From the NCBI GenBank assembly GCA_937997955.1, contig CALLDR010000064.1, positions 1-17,530 of the forward strand: DNA of 17,530 bases. Direction: 5' to 3'. Below, piece after piece: positions 5,568 through 13,427 of this stretch. The notes beneath the pieces were generated by a model, which saw nothing but the letters and a program-made list of their open reading frames with translations, was not told the DNA's origin and searched no databases. Origin of the DNA: an uncultured Emergencia sp. (GTDB taxonomy: Bacteria > Bacillota > Clostridia > Peptostreptococcales > Anaerovoracaceae). A program made the translations under genes and the position numbers. Every line of letters starts with the position of its first letter. The first letter of the stretch is position 1.

Positions 5568-6970
5568 TAGAACCGAAAATACAGAAACGGATTGTAGGTA
5601 TCGCTGACCAGAAACGCGGTGGACAGGATCAATACCGCCAGATAAAACAGGTTTCGCAGGACCACTCCCGCCGCGGAGCGGCGGGTAAGCGCTTCAGCGC
5701 CCTTTGCCGGAAGGTTCGCGGAACCTATTGCCATTACCGCCAGAAGCGGCAGCCACGTGCGCAGAAAGTATAGGGTACGCAGGTCAAACACGCCTCCGGC
5801 GCCGCCCATAGCCCTGATGTAATCCCAGAACATGCCGCCGTCCTCCATGGAGAAGATGACCCAGCCCAAAACGATGAACAGCAGGGCGTAGACATGCTGC
5901 AGCCACGGCGGCAGGCGGTCCAGCAGCCGGAGCAGGAACAGCTTTTCCAGAATCAGCAGCAGGGCAAAGTAGAGGCCCCACCACAGGAAGTTCCAGCTGG
6001 CTCCGTGCCACAGGCCGGTCAGCGCCCATACGATGAGGATATTGACCATCTGGCGGGCAGGACCGCGGCGGTTGCCGCCCAGAGGAATGTAGACGTATTC
6101 CTTGAACCAGGTGGACAGGGAAATGTGCCAGCGCCGCCAGAAATCGGTGATGCTGCAGGCCATATAGGGATATCGGAAGTTCTCGTCGAACCGGAATCCC
6201 AGCATCCTTCCCAGACCGATCGCCATATCCGAATATCCGGAGAAGTCGAAATAGATCTGGAAGGTGAAGGCGGCGGCTCCCAGCCACGCGGTGACCGCCG
6301 GCATATGATGCAGATCCATGGCGCTGATCTCCTCCCACAGCATACCGGCCTGATTGGCCAGCAGCACCTTCTTGCCCAGCCCGATGATAAACCGGCGGAT
6401 GCCCTCCGCCGCCCCTTCTGCCGTCACACTGCGGCTGCCCAGCTGCTCTTCAATGGTGACATAACGGACAATGGGCCCCGCGATCAGCTGTGGGAACAGG
6501 GTGATGTAGACGGCGAAGCGGACCAGGCTTTTCTGCGCCCTCGTCTTCCGTCTGTACACGTCAATGACATAGCTCATAGCCTGAAAGGTATAGAAGGAGA
6601 TTCCGATGGGAAGCGCCGCCTCCACCACAGGCAGGGCCGCCCCCAGCAGGCTGTTCAGGCTCTCCGCGGCGAAGCCAGCATACTTGAACCAGCCCAGAAG
6701 CAGCAGGTTGCCGCCCGCACATAAAGCAAGCATAAGCCGCGCCGACTTATGCTTGCGATAGATATTCATTTTTTCGACCCACAGGCCGCACAGATAGTTG
6801 AAGCCGATAGATCCGATCATGACGAAGATATACTTCGGCTCACCCCATCCGTAGAAGACGAGGCTGGCCCCCAGAAGCAGGCCGTTGCGCCATGGAGCCG
6901 GGCACAGGTAATACAGTCCCAGGACCACGGGCAGAAATGTGAATAAAAAGACCGTGCTGCTGAATACCAT
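5567..6970 (-). CDS. MBOAT family O-acyltransferase (AlgI-like)
   Basis: A 467-aa polytopic membrane protein that moves acyl groups (usually acetyl) across the membrane for O-acylation of an extracellular polymer. It begins MVFSSTVFLF, the usual AlgI/PatA-type start, and has about ten or more hydrophobic segments. The conserved FWRRWHISLSTWF block (277-289, H282) and the putative catalytic H322 in LTGLWHGASWNF (318-329) are intact, and IPLGGNRRG (295-303) is present. The full family length suggests an active enzyme. The ATG lies 1 nt after the stop of the transglutaminase-like gene; AGGAAGTG ~10 nt upstream serves as SD. The adjacent DHHW gene is the expected partner. A DltB-like role is less likely because no dltA/C/D genes are here. 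Confidence 0.95.
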   Translation of the reverse strand: MVFSSTVFLFTFLPVVLGLYYLCPAPWRNGLLLGASLVFYGWGEPKYIFVMIGSIGFNYLCGLWVEKMNIYRKHKSARLMLALCAGGNLLLLGWFKYAGFAAESLNSLLGAALPVVEAALPIGISFYTFQAMSYVIDVYRRKTRAQKSLVRFAVYITLFPQLIAGPIVRYVTIEEQLGSRSVTAEGAAEGIRRFIIGLGKKVLLANQAGMLWEEISAMDLHHMPAVTAWLGAAAFTFQIYFDFSGYSDMAIGLGRMLGFRFDENFRYPYMACSITDFWRRWHISLSTWFKEYVYIPLGGNRRGPARQMVNILIVWALTGLWHGASWNFLWWGLYFALLLILEKLFLLRLLDRLPPWLQHVYALLFIVLGWVIFSMEDGGMFWDYIRAMGGAGGVFDLRTLYFLRTWLPLLAVMAIGSANLPAKGAEALTRRSAAGVVLRNLFYLAVLILSTAFLVSDTYNPFLYFRF

Positions 6971-6971
6971 C

Positions 6972-8078
6972 TTATTTTGTCACTTCCTGAGAAGTCTCAA
7001 ACTCCCCGTCTCCATACTCGAAGAACTGGCCGTCCCCCGCACTGCTGGTCACGTCATCCATATAGCCGCCTATATCTGAACCGGTAAGACCCAGCTTATC
7101 CATGGCCTTCTGCAGCTTTTCCTGCACATCTGGGTCCAGCTGGCCGTCCATATCCACATATTGGTCAACGCTTACGCTGTACAGGGTCTTGTCTCCGATG
7201 ACCACGGTGCCGCCATTGTAGACGTCCTTTCCCTCCATGGAAAAAGCAGAGAGTATATAACTCAAAGCCGCCGTGGTGAAGTCCTCTGTATCCTTCATGG
7301 TAAAGTAGATCTGGCCTGCGCCGCTGTCGATCTGTTCCTGCAGATATTTCGGCAGAGCGTAGACATTCTTCACCTCTTTGGCGTTGTTGGCTATGTAGCA
7401 GTACTTGGTGCCGTCCGCCGCAGGGATCGCCTCGTGATCCCACGGATAATTCCCGTCGTCCTTTACGCTGTCCGGCACGTTGAAGTAGCTGTAATTTGGC
7501 GTTCCGTTGATGCTTCCGTCAAAGGTAACGTCGCAGTGATACCAGTCCCCGTCCAGCTTGACCAGGTTCCAGGCGTGCTCCCCCTCCTCTGTAGAATGGA
7601 TGATCTGGTTCTCGATGCCCAGAATGTCCAGAAACAGCTTCATGGTTGTCGCGTTGCCTACGCAAATGGCCTGATGATATTTGAACACGCCGTAGGGCAG
7701 ATGGGAGTACTGGTCGCCTGACGAGATCGGCGCGAGGTTTTGGCTGCTGTAGGACGTGTAGTCGACCAGCCAGTCGTAAATAGCCTTTTCCTTCTCATAA
7801 TCGGTCATGCCGTCCTCAATATTCTCGTCTATGACCTTTTTTGCCATCTTCAGCACATACTTGTCCTGTTCGTTCAGTCCCTCGTCGCTGCCGCTGCTGT
7901 ACGCCTCGACCACCTTGGTGTCGTCATAGATCTCGTGGATGTCGCCCGTAGACGCCGTGTACTCCTTCAGCGACTGGGCCAGACTGTTATTCTGCACCCC
8001 GATCAAAACGATGCCGACGGCCAGAACAACCTGCATAGCGATAACGATTCCGATCACGATCTTCTGTTTCTTTTCCAT
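6972..8078 (-). CDS. Membrane-anchored transglutaminase-like domain protein
   Basis: A 368-aa protein with one N-terminal membrane anchor (residues ~8-28) and an extracytoplasmic transglutaminase-like papain-fold domain. The catalytic triad is visible: C139 (HQAICVGNA), H168 (GEHAWNLVKLDGDWYHCD) and D183. An upstream helix, YDWLVDYTSY, is typical of the family. The C-terminal ~120 residues have no recognised domain. Bacterial members act as proteases, peptidases or cross-linkers on the envelope; which applies here is unknown. GAGGAG lies 7 nt upstream of the ATG and overlaps the stop codon of the DUF4358 gene, so translation is probably coupled. The placement between a DUF4358 lipoprotein and an MBOAT suggests a role in the same surface-modification process. 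Confidence 0.9.
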   Translation of the reverse strand: MEKKQKIVIGIVIAMQVVLAVGIVLIGVQNNSLAQSLKEYTASTGDIHEIYDDTKVVEAYSSGSDEGLNEQDKYVLKMAKKVIDENIEDGMTDYEKEKAIYDWLVDYTSYSSQNLAPISSGDQYSHLPYGVFKYHQAICVGNATTMKLFLDILGIENQIIHSTEEGEHAWNLVKLDGDWYHCDVTFDGSINGTPNYSYFNVPDSVKDDGNYPWDHEAIPAADGTKYCYIANNAKEVKNVYALPKYLQEQIDSGAGQIYFTMKDTEDFTTAALSYILSAFSMEGKDVYNGGTVVIGDKTLYSVSVDQYVDMDGQLDPDVQEKLQKAMDKLGLTGSDIGGYMDDVTSSAGDGQFFEYGDGEFETSQEVTK

Positions 8079-8089
8079 TATAATCTCCT

Positions 8090-8584
8090 CTAATTTAATA
8101 CCTCTTTGATTGCTGTCTCTATTTCATCTGCCCGATCTGAGATGATCAGGAAGACGTACTGTTTCATGACCACCACTCTGCCGTTCTCGATCTTGCTGAC
8201 CTCCTCCGGCATGTAGTTTTCAAAGTCGTGGAGCCGCTGCTCCAAACGGGCCTGCAGATATTTTTTGATCTTTCCGGCGTCGTTGCTGTCCGTCGCTTTG
8301 ATCAGCGAAATCTCATCTGCCGCGCTTCCCTCAGCGCTGTAAACGATGACGCCGTCCGCCGCCATGTCCATGGAGAAGTTGTACAGGCGCTCAAAGTTGT
8401 CGTCGTAGGTCTCTTCTCCATAAGCCGCTGTGGTGTCCAGCTCCGTATTCTCACCCAGCTTTTCCAGAGCCGCGTCTGCCGCCTGGGCGCACAGGTCCGC
8501 GCCGCCGTCACCGCTTCCGCAGCCCGTGGCCAGGATCATCAAAAGAACCGCGGCCAGCGTCACTGCTGTCAGTCGTTTCCTCAT
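8090..8584 (-). CDS. DUF4358 lipoprotein
   Basis: A 164-aa predicted lipoprotein. A short positively charged start (MRKR) and a hydrophobic segment end in the lipobox LATGC, with lipidated Cys at 22. The mature domain resembles DUF4358, a family of unknown function common in Clostridia and often encoded beside MBOAT and DHHW genes. The segment AADGVIVYSAEGSAADEISLI and the C-terminal VVMKQYVFLIISDRADEIETAI are typical in position. The start ATG overlaps the histidine kinase stop as ATGA (8584-8581), so the two are translationally coupled. The protein would sit on the outer face of the membrane, where it could report to the kinase's sensor domain; that is speculation. Confidence 0.85.
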   Translation of the reverse strand: MRKRLTAVTLAAVLLMILATGCGSGDGGADLCAQAADAALEKLGENTELDTTAAYGEETYDDNFERLYNFSMDMAADGVIVYSAEGSAADEISLIKATDSNDAGKIKKYLQARLEQRLHDFENYMPEEVSKIENGRVVVMKQYVFLIISDRADEIETAIKEVLN

Positions 8585-10293
8585 AGTCTCTCATTCCCTT
8601 CTTCCTCTTTTTCTGTGTCTTCACCGTTCCCTGTTTCCCTGGGCTGCGCCCCGCCGCCTGTTGGGTCTGATCCTTCCGGCTCCCGCGCCTCCGTCAAATC
8701 CAGGCCTTCCGCCGATTCCGGGGTTTCTGCTGGCTCTGCCCCTTCCGCCGATTCCGGGGTTTCTGCTGGCTCTGCCCCTTCAACCGATTCCGGGGCTTCT
8801 TTCAGCGCCGGCGTTCCCGCTGGCTCCTGCTCCGATGCGTCCGTTTCTGGTATTTTCTCCGGCTCCTCTTCCGCCTCGCCTTCTACAGGCTCATCTGTAG
8901 GCGGCAGGTCGATGCGGGTGCTGAAGGTGGTTTCCGTTTCCTCATAGGAAAAGCTTCCGCCCAGATCATTACAGATCTTCAGACAGGTCTTCAGGCCGAT
9001 CCTGGTGCTTTCCACCTTTTTCCGTTCTGACGGGATCCAGTTGACGATCTCCAGGTGGATGCTGCCCTCCCGCAGCTCCGCCACGATGATGATGGCCTCA
9101 TTTTTGTCGGCATACTTCATGATGTTGGAAAAGACGTTGCCGAACAGCCTCTTCAGGCTGGACACGTCGGCCTTCACGTTGACCTCCGGCAGGGTGTACC
9201 GGAAATCCACCGCGTAGCCGTAGTTAATCAGCTCCGCGCAGTGCTCCGCCAGGATCTGCTGAAACAGGATGTTGGCGTCAAAGACCTCCATTTCCCGGTC
9301 GCTCTCCTTGTTGCTGAACACCAGAAAGTACTGAAACAGCTTGTCAGAAAGGTCCTTCAACTGAAAGGCCTTCTCGCGGCACGATGAAATGTAGCGGTCC
9401 AGCTGCTCCTGATCCTCGTATTTCTTTCCCTCGATGATATCCAGATACCCGATCAGAGACGTCAGCGGCGTCCTGATATCGTGGGACATGGCGGTGATCA
9501 GCTGGGTATTGGCCTCCCAGGCCTCCTTCTCATTTCTGTGCTTCTCCATGATAGAGGTCCGCATATTGTCCACGCTTGCAGCCAGAGACCCGATCTCGTC
9601 ATTGTGGCGGGCAAAGATCTGGTGATCCAGGCTGCCGTCGCTGACCAGCTGGACCTCCGACGACAGGAAGATCAGCCTCTTCAACAGGCTTCCGTTGTAC
9701 AGCAGAAGCGTAATGATGAAAGTCAGAAAGCACAGCACCAGGGACACATAGCCCATGGTACGCTTGACCTTTTCCTCGCCGTAAACGCTGATCGATGTGT
9801 AATACTTTCCGTCAGCGAACTTTACGATGCGCTGATCCACGGTTTCCTCAAAATCCTCAGAAATCCTGGCTTCTGCCGCCACCTCTTCGCCGTCGACAAT
9901 GGTGAAGCTGCTGAACAGCTGCTCCGCATCCAGTTCATCCTTCGTAATGTTGTCCTCGCTGCCTTCGCCCCACCAGCCGGCCTCAAAGATGCCGCTGTTG
10001 TAGTTGTCCCAGATATAGATCCAGGTGTCCTCCTGGCTCTTGGCCCACTCGTTGAGGGCTTCCGTATCCGTAGCCTTCACGTCCTTCGCTTTGATATAGG
10101 CTTCCAGGCTGTCGTAGACCTCGCCCACATTCCGCGCCACCGCTTCGTCGCTGAGGTAGCGGACCTCGCAGACGTAGCTGGTGAACCAGCTGCACAGCAG
10201 ATACACGCATATGGTCAGACCCAGACCCAGCAGGATAGCCATGACCATCTTCAGATTCAGGGAAACAAAAGGCTTTTTCGCCTGCTTACTCAA
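8581..10293 (-). CDS. Sensor histidine kinase with acidic repetitive C-terminal tail
   Basis: A 570-aa two-component sensor. TM1 (residues ~17-39) and TM2 (~181-200) bracket an extracellular sensor domain of ~140 aa with no recognised fold. A HAMP region (~205-255) and HisKA follow, with the phospho-acceptor H271 in SHDIRTPLTSLIGYL. The HATPase domain has the N-box (FGNVFSN, 384-390) and the G2-type block IGLKTCLKIC (432-441). The usual DxGxG G1 box is replaced by EIVNWIPSE. Residues ~466-570 are a Pro/Glu/Ala-rich tail with ~12-residue repeats (PESxEGAEPAET), unusual for a kinase. The gene overlaps the response regulator upstream by 8 nt and DUF4358 downstream by 4 nt. Full length apart from the tail. 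Confidence 0.92.
   Translation of the reverse strand: MSKQAKKPFVSLNLKMVMAILLGLGLTICVYLLCSWFTSYVCEVRYLSDEAVARNVGEVYDSLEAYIKAKDVKATDTEALNEWAKSQEDTWIYIWDNYNSGIFEAGWWGEGSEDNITKDELDAEQLFSSFTIVDGEEVAAEARISEDFEETVDQRIVKFADGKYYTSISVYGEEKVKRTMGYVSLVLCFLTFIITLLLYNGSLLKRLIFLSSEVQLVSDGSLDHQIFARHNDEIGSLAASVDNMRTSIMEKHRNEKEAWEANTQLITAMSHDIRTPLTSLIGYLDIIEGKKYEDQEQLDRYISSCREKAFQLKDLSDKLFQYFLVFSNKESDREMEVFDANILFQQILAEHCAELINYGYAVDFRYTLPEVNVKADVSSLKRLFGNVFSNIMKYADKNEAIIIVAELREGSIHLEIVNWIPSERKKVESTRIGLKTCLKICNDLGGSFSYEETETTFSTRIDLPPTDEPVEGEAEEEPEKIPETDASEQEPAGTPALKEAPESVEGAEPAETPESAEGAEPAETPESAEGLDLTEAREPEGSDPTGGGAQPRETGNGEDTEKEEEGNERL
8704..8798. repeat. 36-bp in-frame tandem repeat in the kinase tail
   Basis: CCGATTCCGGGG recurs at 8712, 8748 and 8784, a 36-bp period. 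The first two units are nearly identical and the third is partial. On the minus strand this encodes 12-residue repeats of the form PESxEGAEPAET at residues ~501-536 of the histidine kinase. Copy number changes would stay in frame. Confidence 0.85.
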
Positions 10294-10984
10294 CCTTGTA
10301 CCCCTTTCCCCACACGGTCTTGATCAGCTTCGGATTGTTGGCGTCCTCCTCCAGCTTCTTGCGCAGATTCAGCACATGGACCATGATGGTATTGCCTGCC
10401 GACGGCAGATATTTTTCGCCCCATACGCCTTCATACAGAGCCTTGTTCTCCACGATCTCGCCGCGGTGTTCCATAAAATACTGAAGGATGTCGTATTCCT
10501 TGTCCGTCAGAGGAATCTTCTTGTCCCCTTTGATGGCCGACCTGGTCTTGGCGTCGATGGAAATGACGCCGCCGATGGTCTGCGCCGTCTTCGGCACGCC
10601 TTTACCCTGGTATTCCGTATACCGTCTCAACTGGGACTTGACCTTCATCAAAAGCTCTGTCTGCGAAAACGGCTTTACCAGATAGTCGTCTCCCCCGCCG
10701 GTATAGGCCGCAACCTTGTCCTGATCCTGGCTCTTAGCGGTCAGAAACAGAACCGGCACCTTGGAGGTCTCCCGCAGCCTGGCGCAGACTTCCACGCCGG
10801 ACATGCCCGGCATCATGATGTCCAGGATCACCAGATCGATGGAAGGATCCGCCCCCAGCTTTTCCAGAGCCGTGTCGCCGTTCTCCGCCTGGTCCACCAC
10901 GTAGCCTTCACTTCCCAGAAGAACGGACAAGACTTCTCTGATATTGGGATCGTCATCGACGATCAATATTTTATTCTGATTCAT
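10286..10984 (-). CDS. OmpR/PhoB-family response regulator
   Basis: A 232-aa transcription regulator. The receiver domain (1-120) has the acidic pocket D10-D12, phospho-acceptor D55 (LVILDIMMPG), T82 and K104. The winged-helix DNA-binding domain (~135-232) ends with the typical LRKKLEEDANNPKLIKTVWGKGYKVE-like region (key residues TVWGKGY). All key residues are present. AAAGGA is ~6-9 nt upstream of the ATG. It is the first gene of the six-gene operon and partners the overlapping histidine kinase. A direct repeat with 10-bp phasing just upstream (11059-11076) fits the tandem half-sites bound by this family, so autoregulation is likely but inferred. Confidence 0.95.
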   Translation of the reverse strand: MNQNKILIVDDDPNIREVLSVLLGSEGYVVDQAENGDTALEKLGADPSIDLVILDIMMPGMSGVEVCARLRETSKVPVLFLTAKSQDQDKVAAYTGGGDDYLVKPFSQTELLMKVKSQLRRYTEYQGKGVPKTAQTIGGVISIDAKTRSAIKGDKKIPLTDKEYDILQYFMEHRGEIVENKALYEGVWGEKYLPSAGNTIMVHVLNLRKKLEEDANNPKLIKTVWGKGYKVE

Positions 10985-11040
10985 ACGAATTCCTTTCTAC
11001 CCTTCTGCAAATACCATTTTAATGCTTTCAGGGCAAAAAA

Positions 11041-11076
11041 TATATAGTAAATCGCAGATTTAAGAATTTTTAAGAA
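11041..11076 (-). promoter_or_regulatory. Candidate operon promoter with OmpR-type tandem operator
   Basis: TTTAAGAA (minus: TTCTTAAA) occurs at 11059-11066 and again at 11069-11076, a direct repeat phased by exactly 10 bp. Downstream on the minus strand is a -10-like TACTATATA (11049-11041). The -35 position is occupied by the repeats and lacks a consensus hexamer. This arrangement fits a promoter activated by a bound OmpR-family dimer, probably the regulator encoded next to it. Confidence 0.5.
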
Positions 11077-11190
11077 ATCAAAAACAGCTCCCCTCAAACG
11101 ATGTTTCTGTTCGTTTGCAGGGCGCCGTTGAAAAAATGATTTTCAGTATAACTTGTAAGCGGCGGTTGGCGGGCGTTTTCCCGCCGGGCC

Positions 11191-11233
11191 GATTTCGTTT
11201 TCCATCGAAAACACTTTGCCCAATTTGGAAAAC
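11191..11233. repeat. 43-bp element, copy 1
   Basis: Contains GTTTTCCATCGAAAAC at 11197-11212 (6-bp arms, 4-nt loop) and ends GGAAAAC. Matched by copy 2 at 11366-11408, 175 bp away in the same orientation. Confidence 0.75.
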
Positions 11234-11365
11234 AAAATCACCGGCGGATGGAAAAATAACGGCTCGAAGACCAGTTCCCGGCCCGATCGCGCGCAGTTTT
11301 TTGCTTTTGTGGCGGACTTTACGCAGAATACGCGCTCAATCGGGCGGATTTGTTGTCGGCTTTCT

Positions 11366-11408
11366 GATTTGGTTTTCCATCGAAAACATTTTGTCGATTT
11401 TAGAAAAC
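11366..11408. repeat. 43-bp element, copy 2
   Basis: Contains the same 16-nt inverted repeat at 11372-11387. It differs from copy 1 at about six positions, mostly in the second half. Confidence 0.75.
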
Positions 11409-11464
11409 CTACGGCAAATCGCGGCTAAATCAGAGCAAGCAGATCGAAGCGCCCGCGAAAAGCC

Positions 11465-12070
11465 TTACACACGCCGCGCTGTATAGAACTTGACGGACAG
11501 CGGGACGGACACCATTTGTCCTATGACAGCCAGCAGGACGCCGGCGACGGGATATACCACAAACGGCAGATTCCAGATCGGCGCGTCAACCGTCACGGAA
11601 GAAACGACAGCCACGGCAACGCAGACGGTGATGAGAAGATAAACCATGCGGCCTTTCTCGGAGCCCAGCTTAAAGAGAACGGGCAGGTTGACGGCCATGA
11701 GCAGCAGGCCGCAGCACACGTAGATCAAGATGCTGACCAGATGGTCGGTCAGCAGGCCGTCGGGACGAAATACCTGGACGGCCAGAGTGGAGACCGTCTG
11801 CAGCACCCCTACGATCAGGGTCGCCAGAATGCCGATGAGATACTTTGACAGCACCAGGTCCCGGCGGCGGTACGGCATCATTTCCGCCAGGTAATCCCAC
11901 TTTGCCTGTTCGTCGTAAGACAGGGCGGTAAAGGGCAGCATGGATGCGTACATGATGGCAAAGCCCTGGGTAAAGCCGTTGCGGATGACGCAGAATACAA
12001 CTACGATCAGCAGAAACACCTTGGCTTCCCGAAGCAGTATGTAAAAATCTTTGATCAAAAGTCCTTTCAT
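11465..12070 (-). CDS. ABC-2 type transporter permease
   Basis: A 201-aa membrane protein with about six hydrophobic segments. The start MKGLLIKDFYILLREAK is typical of ABC-2 permeases paired with YtrA-regulated ATPases. The internal block LPFTALSYDEQAKWDYLAEMMPYRRRDLVLSKYL (key residues SYDE, W, MPYRR, SKY) is characteristic of the ABC2_membrane_5 group. The ATG overlaps the ATPase stop as ATGA (12070-12067), indicating coupled translation. The exported substrate is unknown; related systems respond to cell-wall antibiotics or export peptides and lipids. It is the last gene of the three-gene operon. Confidence 0.88.
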   Translation of the reverse strand: MKGLLIKDFYILLREAKVFLLIVVVFCVIRNGFTQGFAIMYASMLPFTALSYDEQAKWDYLAEMMPYRRRDLVLSKYLIGILATLIVGVLQTVSTLAVQVFRPDGLLTDHLVSILIYVCCGLLLMAVNLPVLFKLGSEKGRMVYLLITVCVAVAVVSSVTVDAPIWNLPFVVYPVAGVLLAVIGQMVSVPLSVKFYTARRV

Positions 12071-12936
12071 TTTCTGTTCTCTCCTTTCACCTGATAGAGC
12101 ATGATATCTTCGATGGTGGCCTTTTCTATATCAAAGGCCGGGCTGACCAGGTCCCTTCTGACCAGGCAGGTCACGCCGTAATCGCTGCTCCGCCTGCCGC
12201 AGACGGCCTCCCGCGGAATATCCTCCAGCTCTTTCCAGCTGCAGGACAGCAGGCCGTACTGCTCCATCAGCAGATCCTTCTCCTCACAGAACATCAGCTT
12301 TCCTTTATGGATAAAGGCGATGTAGTCGCACAGCTTCTCCAGGTCGCTGAGGATGTGGGAGGAGATCAGAATGGAATGCTCCGGGTCTCTGGTGAAGTCA
12401 TTGAAAATGTCCAGGATCTCATCTCTGACCACCGGGTCCAGGCCGCTGGTAGCTTCATCCAGGATCAGCAGTTTGGGATCGTGGGACAGCGCCACAGCGA
12501 TGGACAGCTTCATCTTCATGCCTCTGGAATACTCTTTGAACGGCCGGTTCTCCGGCAGATCCAGCCTGCGGATATAGCCCCGGAAGATATCGCTGTTCCA
12601 GTTGGCGTAGGTGGACGACATCATCTTATCCACGATGCGTGTATGGATCACCGCCGGAAAATAGGCTTCGTCCAGAACGATGCCGATGTCGTTCTTTACC
12701 TGCTGAAATGCGGCGTCTTCGTTGTCAACGCCCAGAACTCTGACACTGCCGCTGTCTTTTTTCAGGCTGTTCATGATCAGCCTGACGGTGGTGCTTTTGC
12801 CCGCGCCGTTTTCGCCGATCAGGCCCAGGATACAGCCCTTCGGCAGATCAAAGCTGATGTCCCTCAGGCAGAAATCCCGAAATGCTTTGTTCAGATTTCT
12901 GACTTCTATCGCATACTGTTCACTATAGGTTCCCAT
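12067..12936 (-). CDS. ABC transporter ATP-binding protein (YtrB-like)
   Basis: A 289-aa ATPase subunit. Walker A GENGAGKST is at 41-49, the signature-like EYSRGMKMKL at 135-144, Walker B LLILDE at 156-161, the D-loop SGLD follows, and the H-loop His is at 194 (SSHILSDLE). The Q-loop position reads GIVLDE without the usual Gln, as in other YtrB-type proteins. The C-terminal ~70 residues are an accessory region. GAGGAGGA lies ~6 nt upstream of the ATG and overlaps the last codons of the GntR gene; the gap to its stop is 2 nt. It pairs with the downstream overlapping permease to form an exporter. Confidence 0.95.
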   Translation of the reverse strand: MGTYSEQYAIEVRNLNKAFRDFCLRDISFDLPKGCILGLIGENGAGKSTTVRLIMNSLKKDSGSVRVLGVDNEDAAFQQVKNDIGIVLDEAYFPAVIHTRIVDKMMSSTYANWNSDIFRGYIRRLDLPENRPFKEYSRGMKMKLSIAVALSHDPKLLILDEATSGLDPVVRDEILDIFNDFTRDPEHSILISSHILSDLEKLCDYIAFIHKGKLMFCEEKDLLMEQYGLLSCSWKELEDIPREAVCGRRSSDYGVTCLVRRDLVSPAFDIEKATIEDIMLYQVKGENRK

Positions 12937-12938
12937 TG

Positions 12939-13313
12939 TTATTCCTCCTCTGCCATCAGGCGAAGGGTCTCGACCAGCTCATCAAGATCCATGTCCAGGC
13001 TGGCCGCCAGCCCTATGGCCTCCTGCAGCAGATCTTCCAGCTTTTTCAGATTGTTTTCTCTGATCAGCTCCAGATTTTTCTCCGCTACAAAGCAGCCTTT
13101 TCCGGCTACGGTATAGATAAACCCCTCTTGCTCTAATTCGTCATACGCCCTCTTGGTGGTAATGACACTGATCTTCAGATCCTTCGCCAATCCCCGGATA
13201 GACGGAAGGGCGTCCCCCTCCTGCAGCTGCCCGGAGATGATGTGATTCTTCAGCTGCGTGTAAATCTGCTCATAAATAGGCTGATTACTCGCGTTTTTAA
13301 TGATGATATCCAA
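12939..13313 (-). CDS. GntR-family regulator, YtrA subfamily
   Basis: A 124-aa repressor if started at TTG 13313. The winged helix is at the N-terminus (QPIYEQIYTQLKNHIISGQL, then LPSIRGLAKDLKISVITTKRAYDELEQEG and the wing GKGCFVAE; key residues PSIR, TTKRAY, GKG). A short C-terminal dimerisation region without effector domain defines the YtrA group. In-frame ATGs at 13379 and 13361 would add 22 or 16 basic residues, but neither has an SD. The TTG has GCGAGG 9 nt upstream, and YtrA homologues begin just before this point. The gene leads the ABC operon, which it presumably represses through the 9-bp repeats in the promoter. Confidence 0.88.
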   Translation of the reverse strand: MDIIIKNASNQPIYEQIYTQLKNHIISGQLQEGDALPSIRGLAKDLKISVITTKRAYDELEQEGFIYTVAGKGCFVAEKNLELIRENNLKKLEDLLQEAIGLAASLDMDLDELVETLRLMAEEE

Positions 13314-13427
13314 AATATAAGGCCTCGCTTTCGGGTTTCGGATAGAGCGCCGCGCAGTCATGGAGCGTCTTGCGTTCATGGTGCCGTGCGTTCACCGGTA
13401 CCATACGTCCACGGGCGCCGCGCTTAT

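Larger units (their letters stand above)
11085..11464. other. Non-coding region with a duplicated 43-bp element
   Basis: No convincing gene was found in this gap between the response regulator promoter and the ABC permease stop. Open frames here lack SD sequences and family resemblance. It contains two diverged copies (37 of 43 positions equal by eye) of an element at 11191-11233 and 11366-11408. Each copy carries the inverted repeat GTTTTCCATCGAAAAC and ends with a further GAAAAC. A short hairpin, GGCGGG/CCCGCC, lies at 11168-11185. No T-run terminator is apparent for the permease gene. Confidence 0.6.

Noticed and set aside
11115..11486. 123-aa open frame in the gene-free gap
   Set aside because: It spans both copies of the 43-bp element, lacks an SD and overlaps the permease end; no domain recognised.
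13314..13379. Longer GntR start at ATG 13379
   Set aside because: No SD; it adds a basic extension not typical of YtrA proteins. Kept as an alternative only.
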